Assembly: GCF_954871325.1 (NCBI RefSeq)
Contig: NC_088778.1
Coordinates: forward strand, 26,211,120-26,275,119
DNA from: Gordionus sp. m RMFG-2023
Lineage: Eukaryota > Nematomorpha > Gordioida > Chordodea > Parachordodidae
Length of the DNA stretch: 64,000 nt
Direction: 5' to 3'
Positions 35,701 to 48,348 of the stretch are shown here, piece by piece. The position numbers and the translations under genes are program-made. How positions within the stretch are numbered: the first letter of the stretch is position 1; the number at the start of each line of letters is the position of its first letter. Under the pieces are notes generated by a model. It was not told the origin of the DNA. It saw only the letters and a list, made by a program, of their open reading frames with translations, and did no database searches.

Positions 35701-36410
35701 TATTTCTGATATGTCGGTGATAATGTAGTATTTTGATCCTTTGATTGCTCCATCAAAGTATGATACAATCTTGATACTTCACATTTGAAAAAGTATTTAT
35801 TTGAATGGCTCATACTTTCCAAGCCTTGTGCCATTGATTGTAGATACAATCTAAAATAATATTAAATTTATAGATAAAAATATATATTTTATGGCAGATG
35901 GCACTCTTTCCAAAAGTCTTTCACCCATGAGTGCATTTATTTTTGAACCAGTAGCCTTTGGTGTAGATTCTTTTCGACTAAAATTGTCAGTAGTTTTTCT
36001 GTCCTTTATCATTGGCTTCATGAATTTAATATATTCATATTCAACTTCTTCTTTAAGCAACAGTTGTATCATGCTGTGGAAACTCCATCTCCATGCTAAT
36101 AAAAATATAATTTATCACTGTTCATATATTTACCTTGAACTAATAGATGATAAACCATCTAATACTTATTCTAAAATGATAATAATATCAATTAATATAT
36201 TCTAAAATTATATAAATATATTCTAAAATTATATAAATATATTCTAAAATATAAATTAATATATTCTAAAATTATATAAAAATCAATTAATATATTTTAA
36301 ATGATATAATATCAATTAATATATGAGATAAATTATACTTACAATTTTGTAACAAACCAGTTTGCTTTTTTTTAACGCTTGCCGTAAAAAAATCCAATTT
36401 GCATAATAAC
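35701..36410 (-). CDS. Hypothetical multi-exon gene, unrecognised
   Basis: Three minus-strand pieces look exon-like. One ends at a perfect donor (ACAAAATT before GTAAGTAT, 36343) and reads FFTASVKKKQTGLLQN. Next is 35905-36095 (acceptor TTATTAG), reading WRWSFHSMIQLLLKEEVEYEYI, joining the first in phase and running to RLLERV at a GTGCCA donor. Then 35701-35850 (acceptor TTTTAG), whose best frame is LYLQSMAQGLESMSHSNKYF. The last junction does not preserve that frame (the in-phase reading ends after IVSTINGTRLGKYEPFK), so either the gene is broken or my model is wrong. Charged, helical content suggests a coiled or cytosolic protein. No start codon was found. Confidence 0.3.
36176..36336. repeat. 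Tandem array, about 21-bp unit
   Basis: TATATTCTAAAATTATATAAA-type units repeat about six times with variants (TCAATTAATATATTTTAAA). It lies within the putative intron of the hypothetical gene. Confidence 0.75.
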
Positions 36411-36928
36411 GGAGCGTTGCAACACTCAATTTGTGAGCACTATAATGATTATTGCTATTTTTTAAAAAAAAAAATTCCCGTAAATGTTATTATTATTCAT
36501 AAAAAGTAATATAGGTATTCGGGCGAAATTAACTTGTTAAGGCTAGGATTAGCTTCCAGAGAAAGTTGTAGTATCGTTACTCTAGACTACCCCAAATTTT
36601 TATAAACCTAGCCAGTGCCAAGTCTAATATGTTATAAATTTTTCAATAAATATGCCTCATTAGACATGATGATCTTAAAAATTCTAAAGGCACTATTTTG
36701 TAGGTTATTTAAAAAAAAATAATACAAGTCTTGAGATTTCCTCCTGAACCCTAATTCGGGTTCACGGATAACATGAGTGCATAAACCTATATTAAAAAAA
36801 ATTAATCTCAGTAGATCTCTTATGTTTTAAACATAAAAAGTTGTAATTTATCATGTCTGATTTAAAATATTATAGGCCATTTTATTGATACTTTATTAAA
36901 TATATATTTATTCATACCGCCTTGTTAT

Positions 36929-37105
36929 AGTGGTAATGGTAGTAAACGGCTCAATTTTCGGCAAAACAATATTAAGCAAGCCTCGAGATTTAGTTATTAG
37001 ATACCCAAACCTTCTGTCATCTATGAGCAAAGCATCCAGGCTTGACTAATATTTTTAGGCAAAAATATTGGGTTAAAACCATTTTAAATAGGAGCCTTTT
37101 AAAAC
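36929..37105. mobile_element. hAT-type MITE family A copy, degenerate
   Basis: It contains GTAGTAAACGGCTCAATTTT, GCAAGCCTCGAGATTTAG, TCTGTCATCTATGAGC and the closing GGAGCCTTTTAAAACTAA. Ends are eroded relative to the 33230 copy. Confidence 0.6.
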
Positions 37106-40100
37106 TAATTTAAAGATTTAAATTTATTTTTAAGCGCTCAGACTGGGCTGTTTTTGTAGGTGTGAAATAAAATTAGATGATTATGCAACAATTAATAGAT
37201 TATATATTTACAACTAATAAATCGGAATTTTAATTTTTTTTAAGATAAATTTACTCGGCTATTACATGATTACTCGATGAACTTTTCGATCGGGTCAAGT
37301 TTAGCTTGGACTAAATTATATAATTAGAATTAAATATAACAGTTGTTTTCATAAAAAAATCTTTTTTTAAATTATTTTAAAAATTCTCGGAATTAAAATG
37401 ACATACGATCAATTTAAGAAAATGACAAGGATTTCGATTTACACATTTTTTTGCCGATTTCTTCTTGGAAAAAAAATAATAATTTATTTCGCAAATAGTC
37501 TCAAAAATAATTTACTATATTATAGCTATAGGATATATAAATATTTTGTTTTTTTTTATAAGTTGCAATTTTTGTTAAAATAAATTCAAAAAATTAGCAG
37601 ACATTTTAACGAGAAATATATGTATTTTTAGATCATTTTAATATTACATTATAACACTTATATCTATATCCCCTGCGTTTTTAAGTAAAATATTGATTCG
37701 ATGATTTATTTATAAACAATATATTGATATCAATTTGTCAATCAATCTCGTAGCTAAAAAAAAAGAAGTTATACAATACTTTATTATGACCTAACCTATT
37801 ATAGTAACATTTAAAATTATTTTTTCTCTCATCACGTAACCTTAACAATTTAAAAGTTTCTATTTTTATTACACAATAACTATGAATAAAATTTTCGTGC
37901 ATATATATAAATATATTATTTTTTGAAAGAAAATTTTCTACATTCTTTTTTTGAGAATACATCGATTAAATTTTTTATACATCATTGTCCAGTTCCACCA
38001 CGTTTAGTTTTCTAGCCTTTGGGAGTTTCTAAAAATATATATATTCGATATTTTCGTTCAATTTAAAAATGTAATAAATTTTAGGGCATGTTAAAAAGTG
38101 TTGCTTTTGGAAATTTTTTTAGCAAAAAAGTTGTTTACATTTTAAAATCTTAATATTATAATTCCAAAACAAATATTATATTTTAAAATTATACATATAT
38201 GTATTTTTTTTTTAAAAAAAAGGTAAAGCTAATATTGCTTACATATCCAAATTTTTAAGATGCATGAATCGGAAGAAAATTGTATTTCCGCCAGATGTAT
38301 GAGATGCCATTTTTGATCCATCGTAAAAAAGGCCGGGACGAGTGCAATACTGCATTTTTATGATTAATGCAAATATGCAACAGCATAACACCTATCCAGG
38401 CCGGTTCTACAAAGTCTTGATGATAAATTATAATATTAAATTCATCGTAGATATTTTTATTTTTGTAATAAAAAATAATTTAATTTAAAACGGAATATTT
38501 CATTTTGCGCGTTATTTTAAATTAAAAGATTTTTTTTTTTAAATATTAATTAAATCTTGGCAGGTAAGAATAAAAACAAAAATGAGAAAGTATTATTAAA
38601 TATAATTTTTCTCACTGATAAATGATATAAATTATAGTGAAATTTTTTTTAGGCGGGATAAAATTATCATTTTTATTCAATAACAAAATTTGTTTATCAA
38701 AAAATGGATACAATATTAAAATTATTTCTTTTTTTTTAAAAAAAAGGTGTATTATATATAAATTATAAAGGTATGCCTTGAGCTAAATAAATAACAATAA
38801 ATACAAAACAAATAAAATGGCTAGTTAATCGAAAATTGATATATAAAAAAACAACAAATTTATAATTTTATTTTTTTTCAAAACTTAATTGTAAATACAA
38901 TATAACAAAGGATTATTTTTTTTAAAAAAAATATTATCAAAACATATTTTCCATAGGTACTTATAAATATTATTTTAATTATATTATATAATCGTTTCCA
39001 ACACAATAGGTCTTTATTTGTATGGGCTTAAGGGCCTTACATTAATAAATAATTCCAAAAAAAAGTATATTCAAATGAAAATATTCAAAGAATTTGATTT
39101 GAGAACATAAATTATACACGACCCTAAGGATAATAAAATATTTATATTTTAAAATTTTACCTTTAATTTTGGCTATGCATGAGAAATTTTTATATGCTCT
39201 TTTTCATATTAATTTAATGGAAATATTTATTTTGAATTTAGGATTAAAATATTCAAATTCAAAAAAGCATTGGCGTTCAATTAAAAAATTTCAATTATTT
39301 TATAAAATGCGAAGCGGAATAAGAAATTAAAATGAATTATTTTTGACAGTTTTATTTATTGCAACATAAAATATTTATTATAAAGATGTTTTAAAATATT
39401 ACTTGTAATTTAAAATGATATATCATATCAATAAATTATTATTGGAAAATAAATAAATGGTTAAGATATATAAATATTTAAAAAAAATAATTAATTATTT
39501 ATTTGTGTAATTTTAATTTCATACAATAAATATTTATAGCAATTTGAAATTGGCTTATGAATTTTAACCAAGTGATTTAATATATCAGATAATTATATCC
39601 TAGTTATATGTTAGATTTACGCTATATATTAAAAATAATGGAGTAGTATATAAATTATTTAGTCAGTGGAGAATCCTATTCAAAATGTTAGCTGATAAAA
39701 CCCCTAGAAAAAAAGGATAATGTTGCATAGTTCAGGAAGTTCTTGTTTTTGATATATCTTTTAGAAAATATGGATGGATAATAATTATCTAAAAAAATGT
39801 TTTATTAAAAACAGCTATGGCTCAATATGTTATAGCAGACCTCAAATAAAGAGGCATGACAAGCTATTTTAACCAGGGCTCGGTGCTCGAAGACAGTGTC
39901 TACCTGAGTGGGGGATACCATTTGCTTCCATATTAGAGGTGGACGCTGGCCTAAAAAGACCCACCCGCTCAAAAGACAATATCACACCCGAATATTCACA
40001 ATTTAAATTTTTCAAAACTTTATTGCAACTTTTACACTTATTTTTCTAATTGCATATTAATAACACAAAATAATTACAATTTATATATCAAAATTTTTAT

Positions 40101-40145
40101 TTTGAAAAAGAAAATGTCCATTATTGTTTTATTTCAATTGTACCT
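37106..40145. other. 3 kb AT-rich spacer, no gene recognised
   Basis: Very AT-rich. A minus-strand frame of 74 codons at 37738-37962 is unrecognised. At 39895-39990 there is a GTCTACCTGAGTGGGGGA block resembling the GCGTCTACATGAGCGGGAG block in element E, so a fragment of that family is likely. Confidence 0.4.
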
Positions 40146-40149
40146 TCCT

Positions 40150-40504
40150 TTAATAAGCGATTAGCTATATAAAATAACCTTTAACTAGAAGCAGGGGTTG
40201 ATAAAATTTTACTAGCTAATTTTCTCAAAGAAGGAAATAAATTTTCCTGTTTTCAAATATTGTAATTGCTATTTCTTTTATGATCGATGAATATTTTAAG
40301 TTCATCCTTATTACCACCTTCATTGGTAGATGATGTTGATGCCTCATCAGAATCATCTTCAAATTCTCTAAAAAAATTTATTTTGGATATACCGTTTTTT
40401 CTGTGTGTAGGATGAATTAGAAAAGTTATAAATGATTGTTGGCATTGACTTATGCGTATCATAATTTTATAACTTTGGGCGACCAGAAGAAATAGATTAG
40501 TCAT
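40150..40504 (-). pseudogene. hAT transposase C-terminal scrap (third lineage)
   Basis: The minus strand reads FFREFEDDSDEASTSSTNEG then NKDELKIFI, a stop, and LFPSLRKLASKILSTPASS followed by RLFYIANRLLKEG. This is the acidic linker plus dimerisation block of hAT transposases (LARKYLSIPATS...R.FS.A..I). At least two stops interrupt it. Confidence 0.7.
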
Positions 40505-40654
40505 CTATTTAAAAGGAAATATGATAGAGAGAGACTCCTATTTAGTAGGACTAGCTCGATTGTTAGGGAAATCTGCTAGATAACAATTAATTGCTGAGTC
40601 ACTTGTCTATGGGAAGATGCATACTTTAGGAATAATTAAAAATTATATACATAA

Positions 40655-40825
40655 GACTCTACAATCATTGTATGAAGTATATCTATTATGGTCATTATGT
40701 AAATCATTCAAAAAATTGTGTATTAAGATCAGATCCCTTAATATATACTCAAACAATTGAGAGGCAATGGAAAAGCTTGAAAAATACTATCCTAAGGACA
40801 GATATAGAGATAAGATAACTTAATA
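40655..40825 (+). pseudogene. Merlin-type (IS1016/ISXO2-like) transposase scrap
   Basis: The plus strand reads HYVNHSKNCVLRSDPLIYTQ followed by TIERQWKSLKN. It matches the conserved end of the ISXO2-like DDE domain (VNHS.NFVDP...HTQ.IE..W..K), including the catalytic Glu of TIE. Only this segment is legible. Terminal repeats were not identified. Confidence 0.65.
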
Positions 40826-43160
40826 TTTAAATTAATGCATATTTTATTAAAAACTTGTTAATCTAAACAAAGAAAAAACTCATTTTTATATATTATATTA
40901 AATAATTATATTAAGTAATAAAATGTTTGAATATTAAAATTAAAATATTTGTTAATTTTAAATATAAATAAACTAAACATATTAAATAATCAAATAAAGT
41001 AACCCATGACCGGAAAATAAAATATGAGATATATAAACAATATGTTATTAAAGATATTTAATCTCCCTATATTTTGACTGATGATAATTTTAGTGCAAAT
41101 GATTAGTATATATATATATTTAGTAAAGATAAATAAAACATATTTAAATTAAATTTATTTATTAACAAATTTCTATTTCTGAACGAGATTTAAGAAATTT
41201 CTCATTTTTCAATCAATTAAAATTAAAACGAAAAAATGTTTTTAATAAAATGCAGAAGTTTTTTTGTTTTCAAAAATTATTCACTTTTCGAAACATAAAT
41301 TATTAGGTATATTATATTATAAAATTGAGCATATTCATTAAAATACGATTTTAAAAATTAAAATTTCCGTAATTGGGGAAATTTATGTTCACGCCCAACT
41401 ACACATAGCAGAAATTTTGGAAAAGCCCGTCGCGTTCAGTCACGCCTAATAATTTAATATTTATTTACACTAACACCGTGATCCATAGTGTCACGCATAA
41501 TTTCACGGCCTGTGTTCACCTTACTCCATATATCTTTAAGGGTTGAGAGGAGGGGGATAGTGGTAAGGATTAAAAAATATATTGAAATTAGGGGATGAAT
41601 TTCAGTCGTGTCACATCCAATCTTTTATCATATATATCCTGACGTGATTTTTTTTCTGAAATACAAAAAATGGATGTAAGGCCCTGGTTAAAGAAAATAT
41701 ATAGGGTTGAAAGGTTGGAGAGGTTGGTCAGGGTTAATATGTATTAAAAATGGCTCATATATGTTTTTAATTTGGCCTTTGTTTAGTAATATGCTGTACC
41801 ATGCCGATGCGATATCACAATAAGTATCTATTTTACTGATTCTTGATATATAAGTCCTGATTTGAGCTAGAGTTGAAATAATACTAATTAATAATTTTAA
41901 GGGACTATATCTAGGATGAGTTGGACAAAAGTTCAACACGTGTTGAGAAATGGCAGTTTTTACACAAATATGATATTGGCTAATCTAATTTTTAATATAT
42001 ATTATATTTACATGACTGTTTTTTTATAATATTTTTGGTAACTCTTTTTTATTTGTATATACATTATATATTTTTTATACCTCTTATATAGTCGAATATA
42101 TTTATTTTATAAATCAAATTTATTGAAAAAATATTACTTCATTGATTTCAAATTAAGTTGTGTTTATTTTTATTTCAATGCAAGATATTTAATTTGAGCT
42201 TAGATGTTAAAGAACTAAAGGTAAGTGAATTAAAAGTGTTGTATGAAAATGAATATAAAAAATTTAGAAAACTATAAGGAAATGTAAGTCTTTCCACATA
42301 ATGCAATAATTTTGACAAATTTAACATATAATAAAATATGCATAAGAAATAACAAATTGGGTGACATTATATCACAATTGAAACAAAATTAAAAGGGAAA
42401 TGAGTTAATAAGGCTAATTTTATGACTTGAATTGAAGTCTTTGGCAAAGATAAAATCCTTTAGAATCCTTTGTTTTAACTGAAATTTGTATGCCCAATAT
42501 TTTGATTTTGAGCTTGAGGACCAAAAGTGGACATGATGACTGGTAAAAATGGTATTGATAAGAGATTCCATGTATTTATCATATATTAATGTTTCTGTAG
42601 CTACTCTTTGTTTAGCTTTGATAAAGCCATACTTTTATAATTTTAATGCAAAAAAATATAAGTTTCATATCATGGAAGCAAAATTTTTTTTTGTTAAATA
42701 GAATCTTAACCCCTTGAACTAAAAATAAATTTTTTTTTGATTGCCCCCCCCCTTCCCACCCCCCCCCTCTCGAACGATTTCTTTTATAATTCTACTAAGT
42801 AATATATAGAAATTTTCTTATTTAAAAATTAATAAGATTGTCTAAATATTTATTTAATGAATACTATTTTAAATATTAGATTAGATTAATTTAAAACATA
42901 TAAATTATATTTTCGCTATGTCAGCTTGCAATCGAATTTTGTGTTAAAAATAGAATATCAATATAACTCACTAAATATTAATTTAACATCAACAGTTGAA
43001 GCTTAATTGACTATTATTATTTAAATTATTATATAACCCTAACTAAATAAATAGAATCATTTATTAATTGAAAACTAAAAAATTTAATATTGTAATAATT
43101 AGCCGAGTTCAAAATGATTAATCAACTATATATTTATTTTTAAATTTTATTATCATACCT
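40826..43160. other. 2.3 kb spacer, no gene recognised
   Basis: A minus-strand frame at 41688-41939 and another at 42389-42571 are unrecognised. A block at 41385-41520 with TGTTCACG and CCTGTGTTCACC recalls the ends of family P elements but does not pair. A long C run lies near 42745-42770. Confidence 0.4.
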
Positions 43161-43164
43161 ATTC

Positions 43165-43345
43165 CTAAGGTCCAAATAAGTATAAGAGATTTCTTTATAA
43201 AAAGTAAGTAATTATACATATAGCTTATAATCCTCTATTATATACAGTTATTTATAAAATATTAGATAAATGCCACTTTTATAGACGTATTTGACAGTTA
43301 TATAATATATTACAGTTAATGTTATCATAAATTTTACTAATAAAT
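43165..43345. repeat. Dispersed repeat shared with the interior of element F (copy 1)
   Basis: AAGTATAAGAGATTTCTTTA, TCCTCTATTATATA and GTATTTGACAGTTATATAAT recur in the same order at 46028-46205 with only scattered differences. It is therefore part of a dispersed element, probably an F-family relative whose ends are lost here. Confidence 0.7.
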
Positions 43346-43589
43346 GCTAATAAATATAGTAACAATTTGCATTTAAATATTTAACGCCTTCTATTTAGTT
43401 ATAAATAATTTTAAAAATTAAACATTTTATTATTCATCTTAGTCTTAGAATAGATGTAATAAATTTGATATCTTTTCTTCTCAAGCTATTTTTTTCTTTT
43501 TTGAAAAACAGTTTTCGGTTAAATTTTTAATACAAGTATATTTTTGATATTATTACAAACTTTATTATTTTAACATATAATATACCAAC

Positions 43590-44460
43590 TAGTGAAGGTC
43601 AACGGTCCGGTCTTATCGGTCTTAGACCGGGATTGGACCGGACCGATTGTCGGACCGATATTTTTAATGAGGACCGTGGTCCGGACCGTCCTTTTTTATT
43701 TTTACTGTCCAGACCGCGGTCCGGACCGGTCTTTTATTATTGTTTAAGTTTGCTTTACTATACAATTAATATAATTTTTTTGTAAATTTTATTTTATGAT
43801 ATTTTCCTAGAGGAGTCATTTTAGATTTTGTTAATTTTTATTTTACAATATGAAAACCATAAGTTTGTCCAAGTCCCAATAAAAACATAGAGTATGTCAC
43901 TGCAGTACCAAATTTAATGTATCGTCAGCACCTAGTAACAAAATAATTGTTTATATTAAGCAATAAATTAATCAAAATAAGCAATAATATTATTAAGATA
44001 TTTTAGTTATTATATAGTTCTATTTTTTTTAAAGAAACTGTCTGTATAATTTATTGTAAAAATTACTTAACCTTATTCTTAATAAAATAATTAGGTACCT
44101 TAAGCAGACATCTGATAAAACATAAAATATATACTTCTAATGATGAAAATGAAAATATCTCAAAAAACACAATCTACTCTTAATTTTAATATGCCCTCTA
44201 CAAGTACAAAATCATTTTTTTCAATACCATTGGATAAATTTTATTGTTTATATAATACTCTTATATTTAATAAAATGATAAAACAAATCAAATTAGGTTA
44301 AAAAAATATGTTTTCTAAACAAATAAAAAGACCGGTCCAGGACCGGTCTTTTTATTTAGGACCACGGTCTGGATCGATCTTTTTCTTAAGGACTGTAGTC
44401 CGGTCCGGTCCGAGGGTATCGGTTCAGTCCGGACCAAAGACCGGACCGTGACCTTCACTA
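43590..44460 (+). mobile_element. hAT-type element, family D (GGTCCGGTC ends), internally deleted
   Basis: The ends TAGTGAAGGTCA and TGACCTTCACTA are perfect 12-bp inverted repeats, flanked by ATACCAAC (43582-43589) and ATATCAAC (44461-44468), seven of eight matching. Subterminal GGTCCGGACCG motifs are dense at both ends. Inside, near 44094-44160, the plus strand reads GTLSRHLIKHK, like the end of a BED zinc finger found at hAT transposase N-termini, and then decays. Length is 871 bp and it is non-autonomous. Confidence 0.85.
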
Positions 44461-44468
44461 ATATCAAC

Positions 44469-45415
44469 TAAAGGTGTTGCGACAATATATAAAATATTAA
44501 TTGTTTCATTATATCTTCTGGTCCTTATTTTATAGTTAGAAAATATTTTATTTCTAATATGGCATCCTTGCCGTTTAAATAACTACAGGTTTCAATATAT
44601 TTGCATAATTATTTCTTCCAAAGATTTTTAGTGTTTTTATTTTATCAATTTATCCAACATAATAAATTCTGATGTTAGTTTACATTGTGAGTGTCATGGC
44701 TATTGCTGCAATGCAAATTAACCAGCATCTATTATTTGTGTTGCTATATAATTTAAGATTATTACTAAAGCTGCTGGGACTGGGAGCTTATGATAGCATA
44801 TTTTAGATAAACAATAATGGTCAATGTGTAGTCGTTTATATATAATTTAAAATGGAAGATAATCTTTTAGAAATTTAATATCTCATAATAATTTTCCCGA
44901 TTACTTATCTAGCTTCCATCATGTCATCTAAAAGGAACCTCTAACCACCATATAGTTTTATGATTTGGATTAGTCGTTTATACTTTCTTCTTCAAGAATT
45001 GTTGATTAGGTTTAGGCCTATAAATTTTTCCTTATTAGTCCATTCTATAAAATATTGTCTAAAATGGTAACAGATAGTTATATTAGTTTGATAATCTTTT
45101 GTCAATGTAAGTTGCTAAGAATTATATTATTGCATTATGTGGTTTTTAAAAACTATTATCAATTGAGGCATATGTATGAATTAATAAATCTTTTTTATCA
45201 CTTGTAATTCTTTAGAGGCAAATTTTTTTTATAGCAGCAATCGAAAATATTTTATACTCTAATAAATAGATTTTGAATTAAAAAATATTATTTTTAGAAA
45301 TGTCTTGTATTGTTTTAATTATTTATATGACAGTTTATTTTATTTGCATAATATAATAAATTACAAAATATGATTGTTCAGAGTTAACAATTAAAAAAGT
45401 AAAATATAATATATT
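44469..45415. other. AT-rich spacer, no gene recognised
   Basis: No open frame, RNA gene or bounded repeat could be supported in this stretch. Confidence 0.4.
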
Positions 45416-45420
45416 ATTAT

Positions 45421-45475
45421 AAAACCCGGCCGAAGGCCGGACAAAAGCATAAAGGGCGAAGCCCCCTATAAATTT
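45421..45475. mobile_element. Family E fragment
   Basis: AAACCCGGCCGAAGGCCGGACAAAAG and GGGCGAAGCCCC follow the order of the 23970-24030 block inside element E. It is followed at once by a reverse piece of family G (AGTTGAGCCCCTTGAGATTG, 45480-45500), so two fragments are joined here. Confidence 0.6.
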
Positions 45476-45757
45476 TTTTTAGTTGAGCCCCTTGAGATTG
45501 TAAAGGTTAGCGATGCTCCTGGTATTCATCTCTACATTTTCATTGTTATACCATTTTAAAATATAAATATTCAGAGGAAATTTTAATCTTTGTCTATCTA
45601 ATATTTAGAATACAATATTAAGTCAAACTAATTTAGCCTAAATTAAAATTATGAAAAATGAAAATTGCCTTTCCTGTTCATTAAATTAATGATAAGAAAA
45701 TACTAGTATTTTACATTAAAAAGAAAATAAAAATGCAATTTTAATATTAATTTATCT

Positions 45758-46994
45758 CATAGGCGTAGCCAGGATTTTCCTAATGGTCTGGCCTTAGGCC
45801 GGGTTTTCATAGTCTATAGATAGTCATAGAATATTTTTAAAAGATGGTAGGCGAATTCTAAAAAAATATATTATGTTTATTTAAAATATAAGAAACTGGT
45901 TAAGAGATTATATCAAAAAATAAACCTGAAACAAATAGGAAATATATTTTTATTAGTTTATATAAAAATATGATAATTTACATTTATATATACATTAATA
46001 CAAAAGCATGGTAATAATTTATTCCAAACAAGTATAAGACATTTCTTTATAAAAAGTAAGTAGACATATAATTAATATTCCTCTATTATATAGAATTGGT
46101 TACAAAATATTAGGTAAAATTCCACTTTACAGACATATTTGACAGTTATACAATATATTACTGTTAATATTTAGTAAACATACTAATCAATGTTTTTGAA
46201 AATAAATATAAGCAACATTTACATTTAATTATTTATTATTTATTTTAATTAAAAAATCATTAAAAATTAATCACCATATTATTCATCCCACAATGGATGT
46301 ATATTATTAGATATATCACGCTACTGTATTTTTCTATTTACATTCTTTAAAAGATATGTTTTGATGTCCTTATCAATATTTTATAGTCTTCTGTAAAATA
46401 TATAATTCACTATTGGTAAAAATTATTTGATTGTCATACGATAGATAAAATTAGATATACTGTAAATCTACGACACATATTCCACTATTTGTATTGTGCA
46501 TTAATTTTTTTTATTTAATTTATAATTTAATTTTATCAATAATTTTTTATTTATATTTTACTTTTATTAAGATAAATAAATTATAGCTACTCACTTTATA
46601 AAATATTATATTTGATATATTATATTATTTAGTAATTATATGGATCTATTAATAGTAATTATAATACATTTCACTTTTGTCTTAAGACTTATCTTTGGCT
46701 TATATTTCATTTCTTAAAAAATTCTTGTTTAACTTTTTTTTATATATAAATACTTTTTTTCCAAAAAAGTGTGAATTATAATGAATAGTTTTAGTTTAAA
46801 GAAATATTAACTTTTGCATTCTTTCTTTCAAATTACTGTTTGATATTTGCATATATTTTTGGGGGACAGGAGGTGGGAAGAGGACTAAGGAGGATATTTT
46901 TTATTATATTAAAATGATATTCACAAAATAGTGACAAATTTCTGAAGGTGGGGAATATTTCCCCTTGTCCCCTCTCCCCTCGGCTACGCCTATG
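45758..46994. mobile_element. MITE-like element, family F (CATAGGCGTAGCC ends)
   Basis: The left end CATAGGCGTAGCCAGG and the complement of the right end (CGGCTACGCCTATG) share a 13-bp inverted repeat. The 1237-bp interior is non-coding and has G/C-rich patches near the right end (CCTTGTCCCCTCTCCCC). The flanking octamers do not match, so the insertion is old or my ends are slightly off. Its 46028-46205 segment is repeated at 43165-43345. Confidence 0.6.
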
Positions 46995-47324
46995 TGCAAA
47001 CATTTCTAAAAAAATCGAACGCTTTCAACGTTCATTGACAAAAATCGAAGTTTTCGTCCATTTTCCAAAAAGGAACGCGTTCACGTTCGTTCAAAATTTT
47101 ATGATAAATTTTTTTTAAAATTTAATTTAATATAAATAAATGTCTTATATTTTTTAACACAATATATTAGCCATGTTAAAAGATAATATAGTTTTATTTT
47201 GATAATATAATTATAAATAATACCATATAATATAGATAATAAAAAGATATTTTTATTAATAAAAAATTTTCTTATTAATTTTTAATAACAATTGTTTTTC
47301 TTTTAATCTGATAGACAGGAACGC

Positions 47325-48235
47325 TTGGTGGTTAATAGGGCATTAGCTATACTAAAAACGCGCTCTATAGGGGTAGATGAGCGAATTGCTGTAATACTTA
47401 ATAAACAACTCTTTTAACGGTGGGGAATTTATTAAAAACATTTATTATTTTGTCCTTAACTTCAAAAAATTGAGATAAGTTATCTCCCATCAATTCATCC
47501 ACTACTTCCTCGTCAAAAAAAGGATATCTCGAAATTAACAGTAATTGCATTATCATTTCTAGGATTTTCAATGCATTTTTTCTATAACGCTATAAGTTTA
47601 TTTTTTATAGATTCATTCTGTAGAAGTTTTATACATGGCCATCGACGCTTGAATACTGAATGTATAATTGCAGAAAGATATTAATCTTCATATATATATG
47701 TTCAAATCTTTAAAAAAAATAAAATCGTTATTGTTGGGGTCAAATAGCCCAAATGCATTTTTTCTTTACTTTCTAAAATAGTGAGCGCAGTTGCAATAGG
47801 TTCTATGATCTATTTTAATTTATAGGACTTATGGTACAATATTCCTACAAAAAATTTTCATCATTGCTTGAAAGCCTGGCTAATACTCCCATGTCACACA
47901 CTTCGTCAAACAAATTAGAATTTTCTTTTACTAATGAGTCTATCAATTTCAAAGAATTATAATAAGAATTCCATTTTTAACAACAGGCCTTATAAGCAAC
48001 CTTGGGAAATTATTCTTTAAATCAGCAGCAAACGATGTAGTCTGATTTTGTTTAATCCATAAATTTATTGCACTTATCAAATGTATTTTTTAATATGTTT
48101 TTAAAAGATAAATTTTCTAATGCTTTTTCAGCATCAACACTTGCTACTATATTAAGATTGTGGGAAGCACAAGAGTGATGTTTGGGCAGATAAAATAGGT
48201 TTTTCATCTCTATTTTTATTTTCAAATTAAAATTA
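47325..48235 (-). pseudogene. hAT transposase relic
   Basis: Reading downwards on the minus strand: LYLPKHHSCASHNLNIVAS with VDAEKA (about 48110-48200), VCDMGVLARLSSNDENFL (47870-47920), YPFFDEEVVDELMGDNLSQF and INSPPLKELFIKY (47410-47530), and SSTPIERVFSIANALL (47310-47385). These are the ordered hAT blocks (PKH.RCA.H.LNL, middle, SS.P.ERVFS). Several stops and frame changes are present. Confidence 0.8.
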
Positions 48236-48250
48236 TAATTTAAAAAAAAA

Positions 48251-48348
48251 TTAATTTCTATATTTAAATTCGGGCCGGGCCGACAAAACTTTTTTAAGAA
48301 AATTTTAGGCCAGGCCGGTTGAAAAATTTAGCCCGATGCAAATCACTA
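48251..48348. mobile_element. Family C fragment nested in the hAT element
   Basis: TCGGGCCGGGCCGAC, GGCCAGGCCGGTTG and GCCCGATGCAAATCACTA correspond, in reverse, to the first 100 bases of the full copy at 16010-16399. The terminal TGCAAATCACTA is the diverged end. Confidence 0.7.

Noticed and set aside
36176-36336. CRISPR-like array
   Set aside because: Units are contiguous AT-rich tandem repeats without spacers, in a eukaryotic genome.
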